A stretch of 10,304 nucleotides of DNA from an uncultured Caulobacteraceae bacterium (GCA_946480495.1 CAMLKO010000024.1:1-10304); one strand, 5' to 3'; positions 1 to 9,905 are shown, counted from the stretch's first letter. Made by a program: numbers and translations. Notes: generated from the letters alone by a model not told the origin.

Positions 1-150
1 CACGCTGGAGAAGGTCTGCGTCGACACCGTCGAAGCCGGCTACATGACCAAGGACCTCGCCCTGCTGGTCGGCCCCGACCAGGCCTGGCTCACCACCGAA
101 GGCTTCCTCGACAAGATCGCCGAGAACCTCAACGCCGCGATGGCGAAGGG

Positions 151-154
<4 letters not shown>
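1..154 (+). CDS. icd: NADP-dependent isocitrate dehydrogenase, C-terminal fragment
   Basis: This is the 3' end of a gene that begins before the window; the frame starts at base 2 and ends with TAG at 152-154, giving the last 50 residues. The fragment contains [16 protein letters not shown] and ends [16 protein letters not shown]. This is the typical C-terminus of the homodimeric, eukaryote-like NADP-isocitrate dehydrogenases of alphaproteobacteria, where a 'TVE.G.MTKDLA' segment precedes the last helix. The enzyme converts isocitrate to 2-oxoglutarate and CO2 in the TCA cycle, making NADPH in the cytoplasm. Substrate-binding residues lie upstream and are not visible. Its stop codon overlaps the stop codon of alaS on the other strand (shared CTAG at 151-154), and no terminator hairpin is apparent between the two genes. 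The family assignment is firm; the cofactor is inferred from the subfamily. Confidence 0.9.
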
Positions 155-2796
<2,642 letters not shown>

Positions 2797-2832
2797 CGAA
2801 GGTCCGGACTTGAGGGCTGGGAACTCGCGCCT

Positions 2833-2861
2833 CTCTTAGCCAAGCCTCCCCTTTGTCTCAA
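2833..2861 (-). promoter_or_regulatory. Candidate housekeeping promoter of alaS
   Basis: On the minus strand TTGAGA (2861-2856) is followed after 17 bases by TAAGAG (2838-2833). In Caulobacter terms this can be read as TTGA...-N14-GCTAAGAG, which partly matches the sigma-73 consensus (TTGACGS-N10-14-GCTANAWC). It lies about 37-65 bases upstream of the alaS ATG, which suggests a leader of roughly 30 nt. The -35 falls inside a small CCTTTG/CAAAGG inverted repeat (2850-2864), directly after the T-tract of the recA terminator. The -10 matches only three of six bases of the general consensus, so this remains a candidate. Confidence 0.45.
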
Positions 2862-2864
2862 AGG

Positions 2865-2899
2865 AAAAGGACGCCCGGCGGGTGGAGCCGAACGTCCTT
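2865..2899 (-). terminator. Rho-independent terminator downstream of recA
   Basis: Read on the minus strand, the arms AAGGACG (2899-2893) and CGTCCTT (2873-2867) pair perfectly. An inner CGGC/GCCG stem (2890-2887 with 2879-2876) closes the loop. The 3' arm runs into a pyrimidine/T-rich tail (CCTTTTCCTTT). This is a conventional intrinsic terminator shape on the recA transcript, about 90 bases after the recA stop. A further CG-only hairpin (CGCGCG/CGCGCG, 2915-2930) lies between the stop codon and the terminator. The tail is interrupted by two C residues, so some read-through into alaS is possible. Confidence 0.75.
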
Positions 2900-2988
2900 C
2901 CCTTCGCGAGCCGCCGCGCGGGGCCGCGCGCCCGGGCCTCGGGTTGGCGGATGAGCCTGGCGCGCGAGCAGCAGCCCGCCGGAAGCGC

Positions 2989-4059
<1,071 letters not shown>

Positions 4060-4133
4060 TCGCTGTCGCCCCTTATTCCATGATTCCGCCAACCCGACGG
4101 GCGCTCCTCAGGGAATCGGCGAGCGCTGTCGAT

Positions 4134-4168
4134 GACTTAGCCGTACCTGCTTTGTTCCGTGTTCGCAA
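4134..4168 (-). promoter_or_regulatory. Likely recA promoter zone
   Basis: On the minus strand TTGCGA (4168-4163) could serve as a -35 element, followed after 17 bases by TACGGC (4145-4140), a poor -10. Alternatively GCTAAGTC (4141-4134) resembles the Caulobacter -10 pattern GCTANAWC with one mismatch but lacks a good -35 at standard distance. Either way, the SOS box at 4161-4175 would overlap or adjoin the polymerase site, as expected for LexA repression of recA. The exact start site cannot be decided by reading. Confidence 0.35.
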
Positions 4169-4175
4169 GATGTTC
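4161..4175 (-). promoter_or_regulatory. LexA operator (SOS box) of recA
   Basis: The plus strand reads GTTC-GCAAGAT-GTTC (minus strand GAAC-N7-GAAC), an exact match to the direct-repeat SOS box of alphaproteobacterial LexA. It lies about 102 bases upstream of the recA ATG, where autoregulated SOS control of recA is expected. A third GTTC at 4154-4157 precedes it with a 3-base gap, so on the recA strand the order is GAAC-N7-GAAC-N3-GAAC. The match to the consensus and the gene downstream make this a strong call; binding itself is inferred. Confidence 0.88.
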
Positions 4176-4176
4176 T

Positions 4177-4205
4177 CTTTGGCCCCTCCCCAGATTGGGC
4201 CAAAG
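4177..4205. repeat. Perfect 9-bp inverted repeat next to the SOS box
   Basis: CTTTGGCCC (4177-4185) and GGGCCAAAG (4197-4205) are exact reverse complements separated by 11 bases. The repeat begins one base after the SOS box ends. Neither strand has a T-tract after the second arm, so it does not look like an intrinsic terminator. It could be a binding site for a dimeric regulator or a hairpin in a leader RNA. Its function is unknown. Confidence 0.7.
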
Positions 4206-4407
4206 CGGCGCCGTGGCGACTTTACGTACGCGCGCGCGAGGCATACTGAATTTGTAGGTCATCATTTGTTAGCTGTTGGGCGCGAAGCTGGGCGCCGGCC
4301 GGTGACCGCATCAGGGGGTGCTCTGGGGTGGCTACACGGAATTCAGCGGCCGGGGCGGCGTATACGGACCGTCCATTAAGCTTTACAAAAACTGAATACT
4401 CGTCACG

Positions 4408-4436
4408 ACAAGTCATGGTTCGGAAACCATGCTTGT
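4408..4436. repeat. 29-nt hairpin-forming inverted repeat upstream of the protease gene
   Basis: ACAAG-T-CATGGTT (4408-4420) and AACCATG-CTTGT (4425-4436) pair over 12 base pairs with one bulged T and a 4-base loop CGGA. It lies in the AT-richer part of the intergenic region, 54-82 bases before the ATG at 4490. There is no T-tract after the second arm. It could be a regulator operator overlapping the promoter or a structured 5' leader. Confidence 0.7.
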
Positions 4437-4489
4437 TATACTTGTGTAATCCATACCTCTCAATCGCGACTTAGCAATTATCGCTGATT

Positions 4490-5389
4490 ATGTCGCGTAT
4501 GACCCAGGTATTTCACCTCGCCCCCAAGTATATCGCGGCAGCCGCTGGCGCCGCGTTGCTGGCCGCCACCCCCGCCGCCGCGCAGACTTTCGGCGGCTAC
4601 GGTTCGCTCGCCTACGCCAAGACGACCGCCATCCTCGGCGGCGCGCCGAGCGCCCTGGCGCTGATCGAGGCGCAGCAGGGAGGCCGCACCTTCGCCGCCG
4701 CCCCCGCGTCCGTCGCGGCCCCGGCGATCACGCTGGCTTCCAGCCCCGCCTTCTCGGCCCGCGCCTACATGCAGCCGGCGGTCTTCACCCGTCCGGCCTA
4801 CGCCGAACCGACGTCGAGCACGCCGGACCTGTTCGGCTCCAAGGCGATCCGCGTCGCCCACACCCGCCTCGATTCCAACTGGCGGCGCGTCAGCCACGTG
4901 TCCGGCGCCGGCGCCTCCTCAGGCCTGATCCGCGCGGCCTACTCGGACCGCGGCCAGCAGCTCGAGCAGGTCAACCGCTGGGTCAACCACGCCATCACCT
5001 ACGCCGAAGACAGCCGCGTCTATGGGCGGGCCGACTACTGGGCCAACGCCTCGGAGTCCCTGCGCCGCGGCAAGGGCGACTGCGAAGACTTCGCCATCGC
5101 CAAGATGCAGATCCTGCGCGCCATGGGCGTGCCGCAGCGCGACCTCTATCTCGTCATCGTTCGCGACCTCGTCCGCCGCGCCGACCACGCGGTCCTGGCG
5201 GTGCGCACCGACAGCGGCTTCATGGTCCTCGACAGCAACACCGACCGCGTGCTGCCGCAGAGCCAGGTGAACGACTATCGCCCGATCCTGACCTTCAACT
5301 CCGAGGGGTCCTGGATCCACGGCTACAGCGCCGACCGGCCGCGGATGACGCTGGCCTCCGCCTCGCAGCCGGCGCCCGGCGCCCGCTAG
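4490..5389 (+). CDS. Periplasmic transglutaminase-like cysteine protease (BTLCP/DUF920, LapG-like)
   Basis: 299 residues. The N-terminus is a Sec signal peptide with an alanine-rich core and probable cleavage near A31 (PAAA before QTF). An Ala/Pro-rich stretch follows, then the bacterial transglutaminase-like cysteine protease domain from about residue 130. The catalytic triad is visible as C198 (GKGDCEDFA), H233 (RADHAVLAV) and D248 (VLDSNTD); spacing is close to that of Pseudomonas LapG, which cuts the N-terminus of the surface adhesin LapA when c-di-GMP is low. The convergent neighbours encode a matching type I secretion system, which supports an adhesin-release role; the substrate is not visible. 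Start: ATG at 4490 or the in-frame ATG at 4499; neither has a clear Shine-Dalgarno sequence. The stop overlaps that of the HlyD gene (CTAG 5386-5389). The family is firm; the LapG role is inferred. Confidence 0.88.
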   Translation: MSRMTQVFHLAPKYIAAAAGAALLAATPAAAQTFGGYGSLAYAKTTAILGGAPSALALIEAQQGGRTFAAAPASVAAPAITLASSPAFSARAYMQPAVFTRPAYAEPTSSTPDLFGSKAIRVAHTRLDSNWRRVSHVSGAGASSGLIRAAYSDRGQQLEQVNRWVNHAITYAEDSRVYGRADYWANASESLRRGKGDCEDFAIAKMQILRAMGVPQRDLYLVIVRDLVRRADHAVLAVRTDSGFMVLDSNTDRVLPQSQVNDYRPILTFNSEGSWIHGYSADRPRMTLASASQPAPGAR

Positions 5390-6738
5390 CGTTCGCGCAG
5401 CGCCTCGCTGCGGGCCTTGTTCACGGGCTTCAGCAGGTAGGCCAGCACGCTCTTGTGGCCGGTGATGATCTCCGAGTCGCAGACCATGCCCGGCGTGATC
5501 GGCAGCCGCCGCGAGCCTGACTTCAGGTACGACTGGTCGGTTTCCACGATCACCGTGAAGTAGGCTTCCTTCGCCTGCTCGTCATAGATGCTGTCGGCCG
5601 AAACCTGCACCACGCGGCCGGTGAGCCCGCCGTAGATCGAGAAATCGTAGGCCGTCACCTTCACCATCGCCGGGTCGCCGACGTGGATGAAGGCGATGTC
5701 GCGGGGCTTTACCCGCGTCTCGACCAGCAGCTTCTCACCGGCCGGCACCACTTCCATGATCTTCTGACCGGCGTTGAGGAAGCCCCCCACCGTGTTGACC
5801 TGCACGTCGTTGACGACCCCGTCGACCGGCGAGCGGATTTCCGAACGCTCCAGCTTGCCCGTGGCGCCGCGCAGGGACTCGTTGTTCACGGCCATCTTGG
5901 CGGCCAGCTGGTTGCGCTCGTCGAGGGCGGCCTGGCGGAACTCGAGATCGGCTTGCGACATCTGGGCCTGAGCCTCGCGGATGGCGTCGCTGTAGCGGCT
6001 GATCGACTCGTTGGCGGCGGCGAGCCGGCCCTGGATGTCCTGGGCGTCGCGCTGCGCCTGCAGCAGCTCGGTCTGAGGCACGATGGACTTGGCAGCCAGC
6101 GGCTGCAGCATCGCGACCTGGCTCTGGGCCAGCGCGAGGCTCTTGCGCAGGCTGCCTGCCGTGGCTTGGGCTTCCGCGAGATCGCTGCGGCGTTGATCGA
6201 CCGCGGCGCTCAGCGCGGCCAGCTTGCTGCGCAGCGCGCCCTGGCGGACCTGCTGCAACGCCGCCTCATCGGCGCAGGCCGAAGGGTTCGACGCCTGGAT
6301 TTCGGGGGGACAGCCGAACTGCTGGCCCTCGCCCTCCTGACCCAGCCGCGCGGCGCGGGCGGCGAGGGATTCGTTCTCCGCCTGGATCTGGCCGAGCTCG
6401 GAGGAGCTTTCGGTGTCGTCCAGCCGCACCAGCAGCTGGTTCTTGCTGACGCTCTGGCCGGCGCGCACCAGGATGGCCTTGACGGTGGCCGGCTGGGCGC
6501 TCTGGATGATCTGGGCCCGGCTGGAGGGGATGATCTTCCCCTGCCCCTTCGTGACCTCGTCGACCTGCGCGAACCCGGCCCACAGGAGGAAGACGACGAA
6601 GCCCGCGGCGCAGGCGGCGATGATCAGCCGCGCGCCGTGCAGGGCGCGGATGTCGGCGATCAGGATCTTGGCCCAGGCCTTGATGTCGGAGACCAGGCCG
6701 GGACGGCGCCTGCGGACGGCGGGGGAACTCACGGTCAC
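5386..6738 (-). CDS. Type I secretion membrane-fusion protein (HlyD/LapC family)
   Basis: 450-residue periplasmic adaptor that would link the inner-membrane ABC exporter to the TolC-like channel. A cytoplasmic basic tail of about 37 residues is followed by one membrane segment (about 38-58) and the family motif TKGQGKIIPSSRAQIIQS. Then come the two half-lipoyl blocks (about 77-110 and the SEIRSPVDGVV region near 300), separated by a long alpha-helical hairpin, and a beta-barrel part ending near the typical ITGHKSVLAYLLKPV. Length and order are usual for HlyD/LapC. Two cysteines (C143 and C155) sit early in the hairpin and could form a periplasmic disulfide. The start is GTG at 6738 with GAGGG about 7 nt upstream, inside the end of the hydrolase gene and 3 nt after its stop; the genes are probably co-translated. 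The second GTG, at 6732, is an alternative. The last gene of the operon visible here. Confidence 0.93.
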   Translation of the reverse strand: MTVSSPAVRRRRPGLVSDIKAWAKILIADIRALHGARLIIAACAAGFVVFLLWAGFAQVDEVTKGQGKIIPSSRAQIIQSAQPATVKAILVRAGQSVSKNQLLVRLDDTESSSELGQIQAENESLAARAARLGQEGEGQQFGCPPEIQASNPSACADEAALQQVRQGALRSKLAALSAAVDQRRSDLAEAQATAGSLRKSLALAQSQVAMLQPLAAKSIVPQTELLQAQRDAQDIQGRLAAANESISRYSDAIREAQAQMSQADLEFRQAALDERNQLAAKMAVNNESLRGATGKLERSEIRSPVDGVVNDVQVNTVGGFLNAGQKIMEVVPAGEKLLVETRVKPRDIAFIHVGDPAMVKVTAYDFSIYGGLTGRVVQVSADSIYDEQAKEAYFTVIVETDQSYLKSGSRRLPITPGMVCDSEIITGHKSVLAYLLKPVNKARSEALRER

Positions 6739-6741
6739 GAC

Positions 6742-7743
6742 TTAACCCTCGGAATTCTGCGGCCTGGCGGCGGCCGTTTCGGCGGGCGCGGGCGAGCCCT
6801 GCCCGGACAGCACCATGGCCATGGCCGAGCTGCTCTCGGTCGGCGATGGCAAGGACAAGCGCCAGCTCGTTGCGGTGTCGAGCCGCCCGCCGACGTCGGC
6901 CGGCGCATGGCGGTCGGTCGGATCGACCGGTTGCGGCGCGGGCGTGTCGTTGCTGACGCGGACCAGCAGGCTGCGGTCGAAGATGCGCTCACCGCCGGCG
7001 TAGCGGCCGGTGAAGGCGGCCGGACGGCCCCAGCTGCCCGGCCAGCGATAGAAGATGTGCGCGCCGATCTGGGTGACCTTGGCCAGCTTCGGCGCCCAGA
7101 ACGGCGACACGTAATTGGCGTGATAGTGGGTCGCTTCACCCACCGCCGTCATCACGTAGCCGCGCAGCGCCTCGGCCGCGACCTGACGCGCGCGGCGCCA
7201 GGCGGCCGGCTGAGGCGTGTTGTTGAGCGAGCCGTCGCACGCGAAACTGAACTGGCAGCCCGAGAACGGCGCGCCCTGGTAGACGACGCCGCAGACGGTC
7301 TTGGGGAAGGCCGGATGGCGCAGACGGTTCAGCACGACCTGCGCCACCGCTCTCTCGCCCTCGACGGGCTCAAAACCGGCCTCGTAATAGACGGCGGCGG
7401 TCATGCAATCGAGCGCGCGGGCCTGGTCGGCGCCGGCGGGCGCGACGAACGGGCGGGCCGCCTCGACGGGCGCCTTCGAGAAGGGCAGCGAGGCGTTGAT
7501 GCGCAGCGCCGCGTCCGGATCGTTCGACGGCTCGGTCTGAACGGTCGCGGCGGCCAGCGCCTCCATCGCCTGCTGGTCCTCGGCGCTCGGCTGGACGGCG
7601 GCGACGGCGCGCACGGGTTGCGGGTCGCGCAGCAGCAGCCGGCCGAAGAGCTCGTGGCCGGCGCTGACGCCCGTCACGCCCATGACGATGGCGAGCGACA
7701 GGACGAGGGGTCCGGGCTTCAGGAAGTGGTGGCGCAGGTTCAT
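6742..7743 (-). CDS. SleB-type cell-wall hydrolase within the secretion operon
   Basis: 333 residues. A hydrophobic segment near residues 12-29 is a signal peptide or membrane anchor, followed by a variable linker. The Hydrolase_2 (SleB/CwlJ) domain covers about 112-232. Visible hallmarks are the catalytic glutamate candidate E121 in AVYYEAGFEP, the VLNRLRHPAFPKTVCGVVYQ block, the GCQFSFACDG motif, and ATHYHANYVSPFWAP with TQIGAHIFYR. SleB enzymes cleave peptidoglycan glycan strands (lytic transglycosylase type), so it would act in the periplasm. The last ~80 residues are Pro/Ser/Ala-rich and look disordered. Its ATG overlaps the stop of the ABC transporter (ATGA, 7743-7740), has GAGGG upstream, and its TAA is 3 nt before the HlyD start, so it is locked into the operon. 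A role in opening the wall for the secretion channel is inference. Confidence 0.9.
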   Translation of the reverse strand: MNLRHHFLKPGPLVLSLAIVMGVTGVSAGHELFGRLLLRDPQPVRAVAAVQPSAEDQQAMEALAAATVQTEPSNDPDAALRINASLPFSKAPVEAARPFVAPAGADQARALDCMTAAVYYEAGFEPVEGERAVAQVVLNRLRHPAFPKTVCGVVYQGAPFSGCQFSFACDGSLNNTPQPAAWRRARQVAAEALRGYVMTAVGEATHYHANYVSPFWAPKLAKVTQIGAHIFYRWPGSWGRPAAFTGRYAGGERIFDRSLLVRVSNDTPAPQPVDPTDRHAPADVGGRLDTATSWRLSLPSPTESSSAMAMVLSGQGSPAPAETAAARPQNSEG

Positions 7744-9905
7744 GCCGTGGCCCTCGCGGGCTGGCGGGCGGCGTCGGCCAGGGTCTTGAGCACCTGGTCC
7801 TTGGGCCCGTCGGCGATGATGCGGCCCTGGTCGATCACCAGCAGGCGGTCGACGATGTTGAGCATCGCGTGGCGGTGGGTCGAAACGACCAGCGTCTGGT
7901 CCTTCGTCAGCCCCTTGTTCAGCGCCTCGATGAACCAGCGCTCGGTCTGGGTGTCCATGGCGCCGGTCGGCTCGTCGAGGAACAGCAGCTTGCTGGGACG
8001 CACCAGGGCGCGCGCCAGCACCAGGAAGCTGCGCTGGCCGCCGGAGAGGCGCCGTCCGCGCTCGCCGACGCTGAGGTCGAAGCCGGAGGCGTCGCGGGCG
8101 ATGAACATGTCGGCGCCGGAGCGCTGGACCGCGTCGATGAGGTCCTGGTCGAGCGCGTCGGCGCCGCCCAGCACGAGGTTGTCGCGAACCGAGCCGCTGA
8201 ACAGCTCGGCGTCCTGGCCGACGAAGCGGAATTCCTGGCGCAGCTCATGCGGATGGTACTGGCGGCTGTCGAGGTTATCGATGAGGTAGGAGCCGTCGGT
8301 TGGCGGATAGAGGCCGCAGAGCACCCGGCCCAGCGTCGACTTGCCCGAGGCCACGCGGCCGATGACGCCGATCTTCTCGCCCGGATGGATCACCAGGTTG
8401 AGGTCGGAAAGCGAGTCCGAGCTGGTGTTCGGATAGCGGAAGCTGACGTGCTCCAGCTTGATCTCGCCCTTGCCCAGTGTCGGCACCACGCTGCGGGCGG
8501 CCTGCGAGCGCTCGTCGGGCGCTTCCATCAGCGTCTGCAGCGTATCGAGCGTCACCATCGCCTGACGGGCGCGGGTGATCAGGAAGGCGAACTGGCCCAC
8601 CGGCGACAGCGCCCTCCCCGCCAGCATGACCAGCGCGATGATCGCGCCCATCGAAATGTGGCCGGTGTTGAACATGTAGAAGCCGCCGACGATCAGGCCG
8701 ACGGTAATGAACTGCTGCGACACCGAGGCCATGTTCACCGCCGTGGCGGTGAGCTTGCGCAGGCGCTCCTGGGTGCCCGCGCTCGTCTGGGCGTAACGGC
8801 GCCAGCGGCCGAGCATCACGCCCTCGGCGCGGGCGGCCTTCAGCGTCTCGATGCCGCCGATGGATTCGACCAGGACCGAGTGCTGCAGGCTGGCGTCGGC
8901 CTGGGCGTCCTTGGACACCTGGCCCATCGCCTTTTGCAGGGTGGCGCCCGCGGTCACCATCATGACGATGCCCGCGATCGGGACCAGCACGAGCGGCCCG
9001 GCCAGAACGAAGATCATGGCCAGGAACAGGACCATGAAGACCATGTCGACCGCGAGAACCACGGTCGTGGAGGCGAAGAAGTCGCGGACGATCTCGTATT
9101 CGGAAATCCGCTTGGCGAAGGCGCCCGTGCTGCCGGCGCGCTCCAGCAGCGGGATGTTCATCACCTTCTCGAACAGCTTCTGCGACAGGCGCGCGTCGAG
9201 GTCGCGGCCGATCTCGTCGACCAGCTGGGCGCGGGCCAGCCGCAGCGTGAACTCCAGGCCCATGGCCAGCACGACGCCCAGCGCCAGCACCCACAGGCTC
9301 GCCGCCGCGCGGTTCGGGATGATCCGGTCGTAGACGTTCATCGTGAACAGCGGCATGGCGAAGGCCAGCAGGTTGATCACGGTCGCGGCCATGGCGACGT
9401 AGCCGAAGGTGCGGCGCACCTTCCAGATCTCGCTCCAGAACCAGTGGGCGCGCGCGGCCTTGATCCACGGCCGCTCGCTCTCACGGTCGCGGGTCGGGTC
9501 GGGTTCGACGACGACCGCCGTGCCCTTGTAGGTCTCTTCCAGCTTGAGAAGGTCGATCCAGACCTCGTCCGTGCGGCGCGGGTCGTGGATCAGCCCCTGC
9601 CCCGCCTTGACCTCCAGCATGACGACGGCGTGGCCGTCTTCGAGGTCGAGGATGGCGGGGGTGTCGGACGCCTTCCAGCGCCGCAGCGGACGCCGGACCA
9701 CCTCGGTGCGAATACCGACATGCTCCAGCGCAGCCTCGATCTGGTGGAAGGGCAGCTTGCCGGTGTCCGACAACGCCAGCCCCGCCGACATCACGACCGG
9801 CGAGGATGGCCGGTCATAGCGCCGGGCCAGGAAGGTGAGGCACTCAAGGACCGGGTCGTCCTGCGGAGCAGCGTGGAGCTGCGGAAGGGCTTCGGCGGTA
9901 CTCAA
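7740..9905 (-). CDS. Type I secretion ABC transporter with C39-like domain (LapB/HlyB family)
   Basis: 721-residue inner-membrane ATPase-permease that would energise export of an RTX-type or large adhesin substrate. Residues about 15-140 form a C39-peptidase-like domain: H92 (DGHAVVML) and D108 (HDP) match the His and Asp of the protease, but the catalytic Cys position is Pro/Asp (residues 17-18). It is therefore a non-cleaving, substrate-docking domain as in HlyB and LapB. Membrane segments run from about 168 to 430. The nucleotide-binding domain has Walker A GRVASGKST (K522), LSGGQR (620-625), LFLDEPT (D644, E645) and H-loop H677. Walker A has Ala where ABC proteins usually have the second Gly. 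The start is TTG at 9905, with AAGGAAG at 9919-9913; no in-frame ATG nearby preserves the domain. It overlaps the hydrolase start by 4 nt, and its start is 46 nt from the TolC-like stop. Confidence 0.95.
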   Translation of the reverse strand: MSTAEALPQLHAAPQDDPVLECLTFLARRYDRPSSPVVMSAGLALSDTGKLPFHQIEAALEHVGIRTEVVRRPLRRWKASDTPAILDLEDGHAVVMLEVKAGQGLIHDPRRTDEVWIDLLKLEETYKGTAVVVEPDPTRDRESERPWIKAARAHWFWSEIWKVRRTFGYVAMAATVINLLAFAMPLFTMNVYDRIIPNRAAASLWVLALGVVLAMGLEFTLRLARAQLVDEIGRDLDARLSQKLFEKVMNIPLLERAGSTGAFAKRISEYEIVRDFFASTTVVLAVDMVFMVLFLAMIFVLAGPLVLVPIAGIVMMVTAGATLQKAMGQVSKDAQADASLQHSVLVESIGGIETLKAARAEGVMLGRWRRYAQTSAGTQERLRKLTATAVNMASVSQQFITVGLIVGGFYMFNTGHISMGAIIALVMLAGRALSPVGQFAFLITRARQAMVTLDTLQTLMEAPDERSQAARSVVPTLGKGEIKLEHVSFRYPNTSSDSLSDLNLVIHPGEKIGVIGRVASGKSTLGRVLCGLYPPTDGSYLIDNLDSRQYHPHELRQEFRFVGQDAELFSGSVRDNLVLGGADALDQDLIDAVQRSGADMFIARDASGFDLSVGERGRRLSGGQRSFLVLARALVRPSKLLFLDEPTGAMDTQTERWFIEALNKGLTKDQTLVVSTHRHAMLNIVDRLLVIDQGRIIADGPKDQVLKTLADAARQPARATA

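Larger units (their letters stand above)
4060..4489. other. Gene-free divergent region between recA and the protease gene
   Basis: No convincing gene lies in these 430 bases. The recA side (4060-4205) holds the recA ribosome-binding site, a candidate promoter, the SOS box and a 9-bp inverted repeat. The middle (about 4206-4375) is GC-rich; it includes a 16-base alternating purine-pyrimidine run (4223-4238) and repeated GGGGTG around 4315-4331, but no recognisable gene or site. The final ~115 bases (4376-4489) are clearly AT-richer than the window average and should contain the promoter of the rightward gene. TATACT (4437-4442) and TGTAAT (4445-4450) could each be a -10 element, but neither has a good -35, so no promoter is called. 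A small RNA here cannot be excluded. Confidence 0.7.

Noticed and set aside
4060..4092. TTG start for recA adding 11 residues
   Set aside because: The extension matches no RecA N-terminus, while the ATG at 4059 has a good AAGGGG site and the family start sequence.
4376..4390. CtrA-like site TTAA-N7-TTAA before the protease gene
   Set aside because: Only the first half matches; the second half reads AAAA, so it cannot be called.
4222..4416. 64-codon open frame on the minus strand in the intergenic region
   Set aside because: No ribosome-binding site, its start lies inside the hairpin at 4408-4436, and it crosses the base-composition change at about 4376. It resembles nothing I know.
5683..8289. 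868-codon open frame on the plus strand, antisense to HlyD, hydrolase and ABC genes
   Set aside because: Same GC-driven shadow pattern. It runs across three well-supported genes and has no recognisable motif.
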